A DNA stretch of 64,000 bases from an uncultured Bacilli bacterium (GCA_934102355.1 CAKOSO010000002.1:124001-188000); one strand, 5' to 3'. Shown: positions 17,284 through 26,089, counted from the stretch's first letter. Translations and numbers: made by a program. Notes: a model not told the origin generated them from the sequence alone.

Positions 17284-19011
17284 ATGAAAAAGAAAATACT
17301 AATTGGAACAATTACATTTTTGGCATTTACTGCTTCTGTATATGCTTTAACAAATAGCTTTAACTTTGATTCTAAAAAATTAACTTTTTCTGCTAATAGT
17401 AAAAAGGATAATATTGTTAACAGTTTTAATAGTGAATATAATTTGCAGGCTTCAGTATCTTCTGATGATGAAGAAACAAAAAAAATAATCATAGAGTTGT
17501 CAAAAAAGACTACTAGTTTGTTGTTAGGTGATATTAATTCAAAAGATGAAACAAGTGAACATTATTATAATAGGCATAAAGAATATCAAGAATTAGCTGC
17601 TTATAATTATTTTCCAAAAGATCCTAATTCTAGCAGTGGATATGATGAAAGTATTGAAAACTATAGATATGTTATGGCATCAGAATTAGCTATTCCTCAA
17701 TTATTTAACTCATTTAATGAATTGGGAGTAATATATAACACTTACGGAGATATAAGAGTTACCTTAAATGGTAATCTTGCTATAAGTATGGTTTTACTTC
17801 CAAATGTAAAAATTAAAGAAGAGAATGAAGAAAATCCAGAAAAATATGATTTAAAAGAGGAAAATTTAGTAATATATTATTACTTTATAAAAATAGATGA
17901 TAATTATAGATTATGTTATTTATATGGTGAGTATGGGGATAGAGTTAAAGAATATTTTGATGAACTAGAAAGTAGTGAAACAAAAGGTACTAAGGCTATG
18001 TCGTCAACTTATCAGTCAAATTTATCTACTTTATATAATTATGATAAATTAAATTCAATAACAGATGATAAACTAAATCAAATTTACAATCAAAATATAA
18101 ATAATCTAGTATATTTAAGTAGTTATTATAATACGAGTGTAATTAATAATGCTAATGGCTTTTTCATTAGTGATGGTATTGTTATTACAACTTGGAGCTT
18201 TTTAGAAAAGGCATTAGTAGATTCTCAATATATTTCAGTACGTGATAGCAATTCAAATGTGTATGAAATAGATGGAATTATAACAGCAAATCCGGAAACT
18301 GATGTTGTGTTAATAAAACTAAAAAATAAGACTGGAAATGCTGTGAATTTAGCGAATTCAACGGATCTACAAGTAGAAGATCCATTAATAACAATAAGTA
18401 GTAAATCAGGTGTTTCTTATATTATACAAAAAGGAATTGTTATTTCTAATGATGGTTATATACAAAGTTCAATACCTTTATCGGATAATGATAATGGAAG
18501 TCCACTTTTAAATAGTGATGGACAGGTTGTTGGTATGAATACATCAAAATCGACAAATACAAGTATTTCAATGGCGATAAATTCTGAAGTATTAAAAGAG
18601 GTTAAAGAAAAATTTGATAATATTGATTTCGATTCTATTCAAACGATATCATTTGAAAAATTGAAAGAAGATTATTATTACTTAAAATATAATAATGAAA
18701 ATGTAATAAATACTATACCAAAAAGAATATGGAAAAAATATTCAAAAATTGGTGATATCGAAAATAATATAAAACTAGAATTAGTAAAAGCAAATTATGA
18801 TGATGGTGTTGTCAGTTTAAGATACAAAAATAAAATTTCTAATTATATTAGTGGTATTCAACTAGCTGTTTCATATAAAGAACAACTAATTAATGATGGT
18901 TATGAAGAGGTGTTTAGCAGTAATTCAAAATGTATTTATGAAAATAAAAAATATCAAATAATTATAATGGATGAATTTGATTATTTAATTGTAGTGATGG
19001 TGAAATTATGA
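17284..19011 (+). CDS. Membrane/secreted protein with a degenerate trypsin-like (HtrA-type) domain
   Basis: The 575-residue product starts with a signal or anchor helix (about 5-22). An N-terminal region of unknown fold (about 40-260) precedes a chymotrypsin-fold segment (about 269-445). Aligned by eye to HtrA, the His position in DGYIVTNNHV is Ser305 (DGIVITTWSF). The Asp is kept (D340 in DVVLIKL). The GNSGGPL motif reads NDNGSPL, with Asn404 at the Ser position. The fold is likely but peptidase activity is not. A C-terminal domain (about 450-575) has no clear relative. It follows the metallopeptidase gene by 4 bases, with AGGTGAT at the junction, and overlaps the next gene by 4 bases. Confidence 0.7.
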   Translation: MKKKILIGTITFLAFTASVYALTNSFNFDSKKLTFSANSKKDNIVNSFNSEYNLQASVSSDDEETKKIIIELSKKTTSLLLGDINSKDETSEHYYNRHKEYQELAAYNYFPKDPNSSSGYDESIENYRYVMASELAIPQLFNSFNELGVIYNTYGDIRVTLNGNLAISMVLLPNVKIKEENEENPEKYDLKEENLVIYYYFIKIDDNYRLCYLYGEYGDRVKEYFDELESSETKGTKAMSSTYQSNLSTLYNYDKLNSITDDKLNQIYNQNINNLVYLSSYYNTSVINNANGFFISDGIVITTWSFLEKALVDSQYISVRDSNSNVYEIDGIITANPETDVVLIKLKNKTGNAVNLANSTDLQVEDPLITISSKSGVSYIIQKGIVISNDGYIQSSIPLSDNDNGSPLLNSDGQVVGMNTSKSTNTSISMAINSEVLKEVKEKFDNIDFDSIQTISFEKLKEDYYYLKYNNENVINTIPKRIWKKYSKIGDIENNIKLELVKANYDDGVVSLRYKNKISNYISGIQLAVSYKEQLINDGYEEVFSSNSKCIYENKKYQIIIMDEFDYLIVVMVKL

Positions 19012-20693
19012 GAGAGAAATTATATGATATTTATAAAAGGTATAAAATTACAATAATTGTAGCTTTAGTGATAGTTTTTGTTGGAATTTTATGTTTAGTA
19101 TTATTTAATATATTAAGATCAAATTCAAAACTTACTGCTTTAGAGAAAAAAAATTATAGTTTGAAATATGACAGTAGTTGGAAAGTAAAAGAAAAAGAAG
19201 ATAGTTATGTTATTTTAAATCATAAATCTAGTAAAAGCTTATTAAAAATAGAGGTAATTGATCTTGAAAAAGAGTACAAGTATAGTGATATTGATGATTT
19301 GATAGATGAAATTGTTTATAATATTGGTGAGCAAAATGAGACTTATAAATTAATTTCAAAACAAAAGGATACTTTTACTAAATATGAATTTAAGGGTTAT
19401 AAATTGTTATATGAAACTGAAGCAGAACAAGCAATGATTATGACATTTAAAAAGAGTGATAAATTAATAGTTGCAAGTTATGAGGCGAAGAATAAATATT
19501 TTGATATGGTTTTGGATAGTGTTCAAAACATAATTTATAACTTTAATACAACAGATGAAACTTTTCAATTGAAAAATAGTATAAAAACTGAAACCTCTCA
19601 GATAAGTTATTCTGAATCAGAAGATTTAGATGCATTACTTACAGATAATAAAGAATATGAAATGGGTACTAATAATTATAAAGTTGTTTATGAGGTGCCT
19701 TCTTCATTTGAACTTAGTTCTTTTAATACAACTTTAAATTTGTTTAACTTAAAAAATAGTAATGAAATACAGATGAGGATAATAGTTAATATTTATAATA
19801 GGAATGTTTATGAATATTTAGATAAGAATGAAATTTTAAATGTATATAGTGACTATGAACATTATAAGAATAATAGTGATATATCTTATTTTAAAGAACA
19901 GATTTCAGAATTAGATAGTAAATATTCTGATAGTTATATATATAAAAACTCATATAAGACAGATGCTATAAAGTATGATTCTAAGCTTGGATCTTCTTCG
20001 TATAAGAGAACTGATGAAAATGTAAAGATAATATATTCTTTAAATAGAAACCATATATTGGTAATTACAATAGAGTCTAAGGGTAGTCCTATTACAAAGA
20101 AACTATTGGATTCTATAAAAGTAAAATCAGTATCAAATTATTCAAGTTATACAAAAAATAAAATTGATAATGGTTATAGAATAGCTGAACTTCAAGATTA
20201 TATTGGATATGAAAAAGATAAAGTAAATAATATAGTCATAAAATTACCGGAAAATTATAAAGAAATAGATAAAAAAAATAATTTATATAATGAAAGATAT
20301 TTTGGGCTTAATTATGATGATGATAAAGAATTATATGATTATGAAGTTCATTATAAATTGAGTTCTATTGGTGATGTGGCGAAAAATGTAGAATTATTAA
20401 ATAATATGTTTAAAAAATCTTATGGTGAATGTAATTATTATCAAACTGTTGGAAATATAACAATTAATGATAAACAATTTATTGAATATATTGGTGGATA
20501 CACTGAATTGGGTGGAATACTGTTTACCAATATTAATAGGTATAAGTATTATATAAATCATAAAGCATTGTTTTATAAATTAAATGATGGAAATTATTTG
20601 ATTATTGAAATAAAAGGTAATGGCAAAGAAATTAGTGATGATATGTTAAATCAGATAACTAATTTTGATGTAATAGAAAAGACTTTAAATTAG
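19008..20693 (+). CDS. Membrane-anchored protein with repeated DcrB/PsbP-like ectodomains
   Basis: The 561-residue product has a basic N terminus, one membrane helix (about 13-36) and a long ectodomain that seems to hold three related units (about 45-180, 215-385 and 400-560). Each starts with a strand such as YSLKYDSSWK, YKVVYEVPSSF or NIVIKLPENYK and ends with an amphipathic helix. That pattern resembles DcrB/PsbP-type alpha/beta folds, a tentative comparison. There is no zinc ribbon. Its ATG overlaps the previous stop (ATGA), so it is translationally coupled to the pseudo-protease. No function can be assigned. Confidence 0.6.
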   Translation: MREKLYDIYKRYKITIIVALVIVFVGILCLVLFNILRSNSKLTALEKKNYSLKYDSSWKVKEKEDSYVILNHKSSKSLLKIEVIDLEKEYKYSDIDDLIDEIVYNIGEQNETYKLISKQKDTFTKYEFKGYKLLYETEAEQAMIMTFKKSDKLIVASYEAKNKYFDMVLDSVQNIIYNFNTTDETFQLKNSIKTETSQISYSESEDLDALLTDNKEYEMGTNNYKVVYEVPSSFELSSFNTTLNLFNLKNSNEIQMRIIVNIYNRNVYEYLDKNEILNVYSDYEHYKNNSDISYFKEQISELDSKYSDSYIYKNSYKTDAIKYDSKLGSSSYKRTDENVKIIYSLNRNHILVITIESKGSPITKKLLDSIKVKSVSNYSSYTKNKIDNGYRIAELQDYIGYEKDKVNNIVIKLPENYKEIDKKNNLYNERYFGLNYDDDKELYDYEVHYKLSSIGDVAKNVELLNNMFKKSYGECNYYQTVGNITINDKQFIEYIGGYTELGGILFTNINRYKYYINHKALFYKLNDGNYLIIEIKGNGKEISDDMLNQITNFDVIEKTLN

Positions 20694-20709
20694 AGAGGAG
20701 AAAAGAAAA

Positions 20710-21468
20710 ATGAATTGTAAAAAGTGTGGTAGTCCAATAGCTAGTGATTCAAAGTTTTGTACCAAATGTGGTGAACAGGTTAGTGAATCTATAAATCCTA
20801 GTGTTTATGGGCAACAAAATGTATTATCTAATCAAGATGTGGTGTATAAAGCAAAAAAAGAAACATTAGGAACAGTATCATTGATTTTAGGAATTGTATC
20901 TTTGGTATTAGCTTTCTTTTTAAACATTTTTATATTACCATTAGCACTTACTGGTTTGATTTTGGGAATTGTAAATAAGTGTAATCACGGAAAGAAAGTT
21001 TCTGGCATAGTATTAAATTCTATATCAATGGTTGTTGCTGTTGCTGTGTTGATAGTTGGAGCATATATTTTGGGAATATTTGGTTATTTAGGATCAAATT
21101 CAAATAATTATGTTGCTGGTAAATACAATTGTACGGGTGTAGATAGTAATACAGATAAGTATTTAGTAACTATACATTTAAATAAAGATAATACATTTTT
21201 ATATGGGCCATATGGAAATTTAGAAAATAATTATGCTAAGGGTGTTTATTCTTATGAAGATGAACATAAAACCGATCATAGTGGACAGTACAAATACTTT
21301 ATGGTAACTATGAATGGTAACCAAGAAGATTTTATAATTAATGGGGTTCCTGCTGATCATGATTTTAGTTCTAAGATGGAATTTGGTATAACAACTGAAG
21401 ATGGAAAAAAACAAGGTGTAATTTTGTTTTTAAGTACATATAACATGTATTATTGTTATGAAATTTAA
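20710..21468 (+). CDS. Zinc-ribbon protein with DUF4190-like membrane region and small ectodomain
   Basis: The 252-residue product starts with a zinc ribbon (C3, C6, C17, C20; KFCTKCGEQ). About 30 polar residues lead to three hydrophobic helices (about 52-125) whose Gly-rich LGIVSLVLAF and LALTGLILGIV pattern resembles DUF4190. A C-terminal soluble domain (about 130-252) begins GKYNCTG and looks like a small beta-rich lipocalin-like unit; this is a guess. It is preceded by AGAGGAG and lies 16 bases after the previous gene. The Cys spacing is the same as in the first, fifth and seventh operon proteins. Confidence 0.65.
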   Translation: MNCKKCGSPIASDSKFCTKCGEQVSESINPSVYGQQNVLSNQDVVYKAKKETLGTVSLILGIVSLVLAFFLNIFILPLALTGLILGIVNKCNHGKKVSGIVLNSISMVVAVAVLIVGAYILGIFGYLGSNSNNYVAGKYNCTGVDSNTDKYLVTIHLNKDNTFLYGPYGNLENNYAKGVYSYEDEHKTDHSGQYKYFMVTMNGNQEDFIINGVPADHDFSSKMEFGITTEDGKKQGVILFLSTYNMYYCYEI

Positions 21469-21500
21469 AAGATAAGAAAAAAGGAAAGAGGGAAAGAAAA

Positions 21501-22460
21501 ATGAATTGTAAGAAGTGTGGTTTTCAATTAAATGAAAATGATCAATTTTGTAAAAACTGTGGAACACCAGTTAATAGTGTAAGTGTTCAAAGTAATGATG
21601 GAGGATTAAATGTTCAAGGCGTTGGAATGACAAATCAACAACAACCAACTAGTAATATGCAACAACCAAATATACAACAACCAATTAATGGTTTTAATCA
21701 ACCAAGTATGCAACAATCAGTTAATAATTTAAATCAACCAAGTAATAATTTAAGTCAACCAGGTATTATGCAACAACCAGTTAATAATGTTCAACAATCT
21801 AATTGGGTAAATGGATATAATTCTCAACCAATTAATCAACCAAAACAAAATAGTGGAGTTTTGAAATATATTATAATAGGAATTGCAGTTGCTGTAGTTG
21901 TAGTAGGTACTATTATTGGTGTTACTATTTTTAGTAATAATAAAAAAGATGATAATTATTATGGTGGCGGAGTTACTAAAAGGGATGATTATTCTGTTAA
22001 CTTTAATAATTTTAAACTTACCATTCCAGATAATATGATTTATGATATTCAAGATGATATATTGTTAATTGGTGATGAAGATGAAACCTGGGTAGTTCAA
22101 TTGTCATTATTTGAACAAAGTTTTTCAAGATTACAATCTGGTAAAAATCAATTACAATCTATATTCCAACAACAGAATGGAGTTAGTTGTACACCAGCTA
22201 CTGAAAAAACGTTGGGTGGAGTCAATTTTATAACTATGGAAGTTTCTAAGGATGGTGAAACTGTGCTAGCTGCATATGCAAAAGCAAATTCAATGTATGT
22301 TGCTGGTATAGTAGCTATTAATCAGGATTATGAAGCTGATTATGAAATATTAGAAAATATTGCTCCAATTATATCTTCTTTAGAATACAAACCATCATCT
22401 AGTAATATGTCAGTAAATACTAATTTCAATATTAGTGAATTTGCAGAGTTAGTAAAGTAG
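21501..22460 (+). CDS. Zinc-ribbon protein with Gln/Asn/Pro-rich linker, TM helix and DcrB-like ectodomain
   Basis: The 319-residue product has a zinc ribbon (C3, C6, C17, C20), then a low-complexity linker of about 80 residues built from imperfect Gln-Gln-Pro and Asn-Gln-Pro repeats. One membrane helix (about 117-142, ending before NNKKDD) leads to an ectodomain (about 160-300) with NFKLTIPDNM and a closing helix EILENIAPIISSL. That is the same general pattern as the units of the 19008 gene. The linker sits on the cytosolic side in the predicted topology. No function can be assigned. Confidence 0.62.
   Translation: MNCKKCGFQLNENDQFCKNCGTPVNSVSVQSNDGGLNVQGVGMTNQQQPTSNMQQPNIQQPINGFNQPSMQQSVNNLNQPSNNLSQPGIMQQPVNNVQQSNWVNGYNSQPINQPKQNSGVLKYIIIGIAVAVVVVGTIIGVTIFSNNKKDDNYYGGGVTKRDDYSVNFNNFKLTIPDNMIYDIQDDILLIGDEDETWVVQLSLFEQSFSRLQSGKNQLQSIFQQQNGVSCTPATEKTLGGVNFITMEVSKDGETVLAAYAKANSMYVAGIVAINQDYEADYEILENIAPIISSLEYKPSSSNMSVNTNFNISEFAELVK
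21640..21845 (+). repeat. Degenerate CAACCA-type repeats inside the 21501 gene
   Basis: The linker-coding DNA is built from variants of CAACCAA/CAACAACCA with two longer near-copies (about 21699-21730 and 21756-21789) that both run into GTTAATAAT. It encodes the Gln/Asn/Pro-rich linker. Such DNA is prone to unit gain and loss, so its length may vary between strains. Confidence 0.7.
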
Positions 22461-22472
22461 GTTTTGGTATTA

Positions 22473-23147
22473 ATGATAGTAAATAGAGTATTTTGTTATT
22501 CAAAAGATATAGCAAAACAAAATGGTAATAGATTACCTATTCTCGAATTGGTTTTATCAACAATATTGGGAATCGTTGCATTTGTTGTTTTGATTGCAAT
22601 TATGGCAGATAATTTTAATGTTATTGTATTTACGTTATTGTGTATTATATGGATAGGTTTAATAATATATTTTAGTGCAATTTTAGGATTGAGATTAAAG
22701 AGCAGAATGTCAGGTTATGCTACTGATACAAATGGTAGAATTTTTAAAGCCATGACTGTGAATAATGGTCAAGGTTTATACTTTGGTGGAGTCGCTGCTG
22801 GTAGTTTAATCGATCAATTGTCAGGCAGTGATTTAGGTATTGGTGAAACTCTTGGCGGTGCTGTTGGAGCTGCTGCACAATTATACTCAATAAGTAGGTC
22901 TGCAAAATATATGAGTCATCCTGAAATTGTAGCAAAAATGGTTGAGTTGGCTCCTAATATTACTGGTGCTGAAGTTATAGAAGTCTTAAAAGTTTATTCA
23001 ATAGAGAATAGGAAAAAATCTATAAAGGTTAAATGTGATTATAAAATATTAAGAAAAAATAAAATTAAATATAATAAAAATTTAATTATAGAAAAATCAT
23101 TTAATATGTTTGATGATTTAGTTAATGTTTTAAATACGCATAAATAG
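22473..23147 (+). CDS. Membrane protein of unknown function (zinc-ribbon operon gene 6)
   Basis: The 224-residue product has two membrane helices near the N terminus (about 23-45 and 50-72). They are followed by a probably cytosolic part with a Gly/Ala-rich segment (GGVAAGSLIDQL and GETLGGAVGAAAQ, about 95-135) and a basic C-terminal region (KKSIKVKCDYKILRKNK). The Gly-rich segment recalls amphipathic or membrane-inserting stretches. I chose ATG 22473; a TTG at 22464 is in frame but crowds the weak GTAGG site. It is the only operon member without either a zinc ribbon or an obvious ectodomain. I do not recognise the family. Confidence 0.6.
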   Translation: MIVNRVFCYSKDIAKQNGNRLPILELVLSTILGIVAFVVLIAIMADNFNVIVFTLLCIIWIGLIIYFSAILGLRLKSRMSGYATDTNGRIFKAMTVNNGQGLYFGGVAAGSLIDQLSGSDLGIGETLGGAVGAAAQLYSISRSAKYMSHPEIVAKMVELAPNITGAEVIEVLKVYSIENRKKSIKVKCDYKILRKNKIKYNKNLIIEKSFNMFDDLVNVLNTHK

Positions 23148-23166
23148 AATTATAGGGAGTGATAAA

Positions 23167-23658
23167 ATGTTTTGTAAAAACTGTGGAATTCAAAATAATA
23201 ATGGTGAGAGATTTTGTAAAAACTGTGGGATTTTGCTTGAAAATGTTGAAATGGGACAACAAGCAAATAATGTGAATAATCAAAGCCAAGAACAAGCAAA
23301 TACTATGAACAATCAAAATCAACAACAAATAAACGGAGTTGATACTCAATTTAACCAATATAATAATGTTAATGGGGGGTTAGATCCTAGTTATGTTAAT
23401 AAAGCAGTTAATCCTAATATGAAAGTATGGGCAATTCTATCTATAGTTATACCAGTTGTTGCTTTAATTTGGTATTGGTTTATTGGATTAACACCTTATT
23501 TGGCAATTTTGATAGCAATTGTAGGTTTTGTTTTTGCTAGAAAGGGTCAATATTCAAATAAGACACTTGCTATTATAGGAAATGTAGCAAATGGAATATT
23601 AGTTGGTATGGCTATTGTAATATTTGTATTACAAATTATAAATTCATTATTAGCATAG
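23167..23658 (+). CDS. Zinc-ribbon protein with two C-terminal TM helices
   Basis: This last gene of the operon encodes 163 residues. It has a zinc ribbon (C3, C6, C17, C20), a Gln/Asn-rich linker (about 28-75), and two or three hydrophobic helices (about 85-160) with the motif VGFVFARKGQYSNK between them. That motif is similar in style to DUF4190-type membrane proteins. The start has GGGAGTGAT. The near-identical ribbon start shared with the 16068, 20710 and 21501 genes points to duplication or a shared partner. No ectodomain is present, so it may act as a membrane subunit or adaptor; this is inference. Confidence 0.65.
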   Translation: MFCKNCGIQNNNGERFCKNCGILLENVEMGQQANNVNNQSQEQANTMNNQNQQQINGVDTQFNQYNNVNGGLDPSYVNKAVNPNMKVWAILSIVIPVVALIWYWFIGLTPYLAILIAIVGFVFARKGQYSNKTLAIIGNVANGILVGMAIVIFVLQIINSLLA

Positions 23659-23703
23659 AGATAATTAATTTCCTTTGATATGACTTTCTAAAGATGAAAG
23701 CAT

Positions 23704-23769
23704 AAAAAAACAAGAATGTAATCTTAGAAAATTTATATTTTAAATTATCCTGATTTTATTCTTGTTTTT
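23704..23769. terminator. Long inverted repeat ending the zinc-ribbon operon and the FemAB-family gene
   Basis: AAAAACAAGAAT (23706-23717) pairs with 23758-23769. Inside, AATC pairs with GATT, and a further AT-rich hairpin (AATTTA/TAAATT) fills the loop. A and T runs at both ends allow termination in both directions. It is larger than the other terminators here, but no transposase or target duplication is seen. Confidence 0.7.
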
Positions 23770-25018
23770 ATTTTATATTTTTTTGTAAAAATTTATTTTT
23801 TCTATAGAGTGCATATATTGTTTTATTAATTATTAAATCAAATTCACCAATGTATTCAGCTACTTCTGCATTGTAACCTAATTTCATTTCATTTAATCCT
23901 CTATATTTATTATTTGGAGTAAAGTTTCCTGTTATTGCATTTAGATTAAAATATACTGCACCGGCTTTGGCATATTTTTCTATAACATGCCATTTTAATA
24001 AGAAGGTAGGGTAAAATAAACTGAATGTTTGATTTAGTCCTTCAATTAAAAGTGCAAGTCCGTATCTTTCTTTTATGTATGCACTGGCTCCAATTATTAT
24101 TCCATTTGGATTTGTTTCAAATAATCTAGATGCTTGCATTAATTCATTTTTATATACTGCAAGTAGTTTGTCTGATGTTATTTTGGAATTAGTTAGTTTG
24201 TTGCTTATGTTATTATTTAGACCTTCTTTTTGAATTTCAACATTTATTTTTTCATTATGTTCAATTTCTTTTTCATATAATGCTTTAATATTTTTTAAAT
24301 ATTTTTCAGTGTTTAATTTTGCAAAGTATAGTTCAAAGTCTTGACCAAATGCAGATGAAAAGTCTTGATAGTAACTTAAAGGTCTGTTGTGTTTTTTTCC
24401 AACAAATGAATAAAATACACCAATATCATTATAATTACCTTGAATTATTTCTACACCACGTGATATAGATTTTCTTATTTTATTTTTAATGTTTGGCTCA
24501 AAATTATCAAATAATCTTTCGCTTGATCCGGTTACTTTTAATATAGCGTTCCATCTTGGTTTTAGTGTTCCGAAGAATTGATTTTCTCCAAAGTAGCTAT
24601 AACCATTGTTTTGTAAGAATACTATTAAGTCATTAGCGTATGGACTTGGTAAGATTCTTCCTTCACTATCTCTTTTATTATTAATAACTGGTGGATCTAT
24701 TTTTAGAAATACTATTTTTTGCTTTGATAAGTAGTTTTTAAACTTATTAGAAATCTGCATTAATAATTCTTTATCATCATAATTTATTAAAAATCCTCTT
24801 GGGGCATATGCATATTTGTATGATGAAAATAGTTTTCCTATTATAAGTAATGTTGCTCCAATTAAGGTATTTTCTTCGTTTATAAATCCATAGTAGTTTA
24901 CTTCATGATTTTGTTTTAACATTAAATTTCCATAATTTGAAGTTTGATAAAAGGTATGTAAAGGGTGATCTTTAGAAAAATTATCAAATTGTTCTGGGGT
25001 TAATATTACTATTTTCAA
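23768..25018 (-). CDS. FemAB-family peptidoglycan bridge aminoacyltransferase
   Basis: Enzymes of this family add amino acids from aminoacyl-tRNA to the stem-peptide side chain of lipid II, building the interpeptide bridge. The 416-residue length and the two GNAT-like halves fit. The N-terminal half has FYQTSNYGNLMLKQ and YAPRGFLINY; the C-terminal half has ILKVTGSSERLFDNF and the late NLNAITGNF segment. A polar helical arm (about 235-290) matches the family's coiled-coil insertion. The start is TTG (25016-25018), preceded on the minus strand by AAAGGATGTGAT. It is monocistronic. The amino acid added cannot be read from the sequence. Confidence 0.85.
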   Translation of the reverse strand: MKIVILTPEQFDNFSKDHPLHTFYQTSNYGNLMLKQNHEVNYYGFINEENTLIGATLLIIGKLFSSYKYAYAPRGFLINYDDKELLMQISNKFKNYLSKQKIVFLKIDPPVINNKRDSEGRILPSPYANDLIVFLQNNGYSYFGENQFFGTLKPRWNAILKVTGSSERLFDNFEPNIKNKIRKSISRGVEIIQGNYNDIGVFYSFVGKKHNRPLSYYQDFSSAFGQDFELYFAKLNTEKYLKNIKALYEKEIEHNEKINVEIQKEGLNNNISNKLTNSKITSDKLLAVYKNELMQASRLFETNPNGIIIGASAYIKERYGLALLIEGLNQTFSLFYPTFLLKWHVIEKYAKAGAVYFNLNAITGNFTPNNKYRGLNEMKLGYNAEVAEYIGEFDLIINKTIYALYRKNKFLQKNIK

Positions 25019-25044
25019 AGTATCACATCCTTTATTCTTTATAT

Positions 25045-25050
25045 ATTATA
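25045..25050 (-). promoter_or_regulatory. -10 box for the FemAB-family gene
   Basis: TATAAT on the minus strand lies 26 bases before the TTG start. The surrounding DNA is nearly all A and T, and no convincing -35 is seen. Confidence 0.4.
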
Positions 25051-25099
25051 TAATAACTTTTTTTGTTTAAAAAATCAATATTTATTTATAATGCAATCA

Positions 25100-25105
25100 T
25101 ATAAT
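25100..25105 (+). promoter_or_regulatory. -10 box for the CaCA exchanger gene
   Basis: TATAAT is followed after 5 bases by AGGTGAT and then the TTG start, with 16 bases between the -10 box and the start codon. The -35 is weak. Confidence 0.45.
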
Positions 25106-25121
25106 TATTTAGGTGATATAC

Positions 25122-26081
25122 TTGCAAGTTATTTTATTTTTTGTTTTAGCTTTTTTTTCAATTTTTTTATCAATTAAAATATCAATATATGCAGATAATT
25201 TGAGCAATTCTTCTAGATTTAACAGTGGTATTATTGGAGGAGTATTTTTAGCTGGTGTTACTTCTTTACCAGAACTTATTACGTGTATTTCTTCTGTTAA
25301 GATTGGAAATCCTTATTTAGCAGTTGGAGATATTCTTGGTAGTAATGTTTTTAATATATTTATTATTTGTTTTTTTGACTTAGTTTTTTTAAAACAAATG
25401 ATTTTTAACAAAACTTGTTTTAAGAAACATAAACTTATATATTTTTTATCTTTAATTAATTATTTTGTTATAATTTTGGATATGTTTAATATTATTAATT
25501 TTTCTTTCTTTAATCTTGGTATTTCTTCCGTTATTATTTTTATCACATATATTTATTATTTAATTTGTGTTTATAAAAATAAGGAATCTGATGTTAGAGT
25601 TGTTTCTCAAATTACTTATAAATATTTAGGGGTTAAAGTTTTATTGACTTGCATTTTTCTTGTTATATCAAGTGTTTTATTAACAATTGTTGTTAATAAT
25701 ATTGCCCTTAATAATAGTAGATTTTCTTCAAGTTTAATTGGAGCGGTATTACTTGGTATTACTACTAGTTTACCTGAAGTTGTTAGTTATTATACTTTGA
25801 TTGTTATTAAAAACTATGATCTAGCTTTATCTAATATTATAGGTAGTAATTTCTTTAACTTATTTGTTCTTAGTATTGGTGATTTAGTTTTAGATGGTAA
25901 TATTTATAGTTTTACAGATAGTAAAAGTTATATTTTGATTTTACTTGTTACTTTTTTTACTATTATTAGTTTGTTACAAAATTTGAAAAGCAGTAATAGA
26001 TATAATTTTTTATACTTTATCCCTTCTTTAATAATAGTTACTTTGTATCTATTATTTTGGGGAGTTAATTTTATCCATTAG
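25122..26081 (+). CDS. CaCA-superfamily cation exchanger (YrbG-like Na+/Ca2+ antiporter)
   Basis: This is a predicted ten-helix membrane antiporter moving Ca2+ or a similar cation against Na+ or H+. The 319-residue product shows the two inverted alpha repeats of the superfamily. The first is GGVFLAGVTSLPELIT with GDILGSNVFN in the first half; the second is GAVLLGITTSLPEVVS with NIIGSNFFNL in the second half. The acidic residues of both TSLPE motifs are kept. A TTG start at 25122 follows AGGTGAT with 4 bases of spacing; the in-frame GTG at 25113 lies within that site. The gene is monocistronic, with a murE promoter just downstream. Confidence 0.88.
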   Translation: MQVILFFVLAFFSIFLSIKISIYADNLSNSSRFNSGIIGGVFLAGVTSLPELITCISSVKIGNPYLAVGDILGSNVFNIFIICFFDLVFLKQMIFNKTCFKKHKLIYFLSLINYFVIILDMFNIINFSFFNLGISSVIIFITYIYYLICVYKNKESDVRVVSQITYKYLGVKVLLTCIFLVISSVLLTIVVNNIALNNSRFSSSLIGAVLLGITTSLPEVVSYYTLIVIKNYDLALSNIIGSNFFNLFVLSIGDLVLDGNIYSFTDSKSYILILLVTFFTIISLLQNLKSSNRYNFLYFIPSLIIVTLYLLFWGVNFIH

Positions 26082-26089
26082 GGGGTTAC

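Noticed and set aside
15496..23658. The accessory block as a prophage or toxin-antitoxin/phage-defence island
   Set aside because: There is no integrase, phage structural gene, nuclease, toxin or attachment-site duplication; all products look membrane- or envelope-bound.
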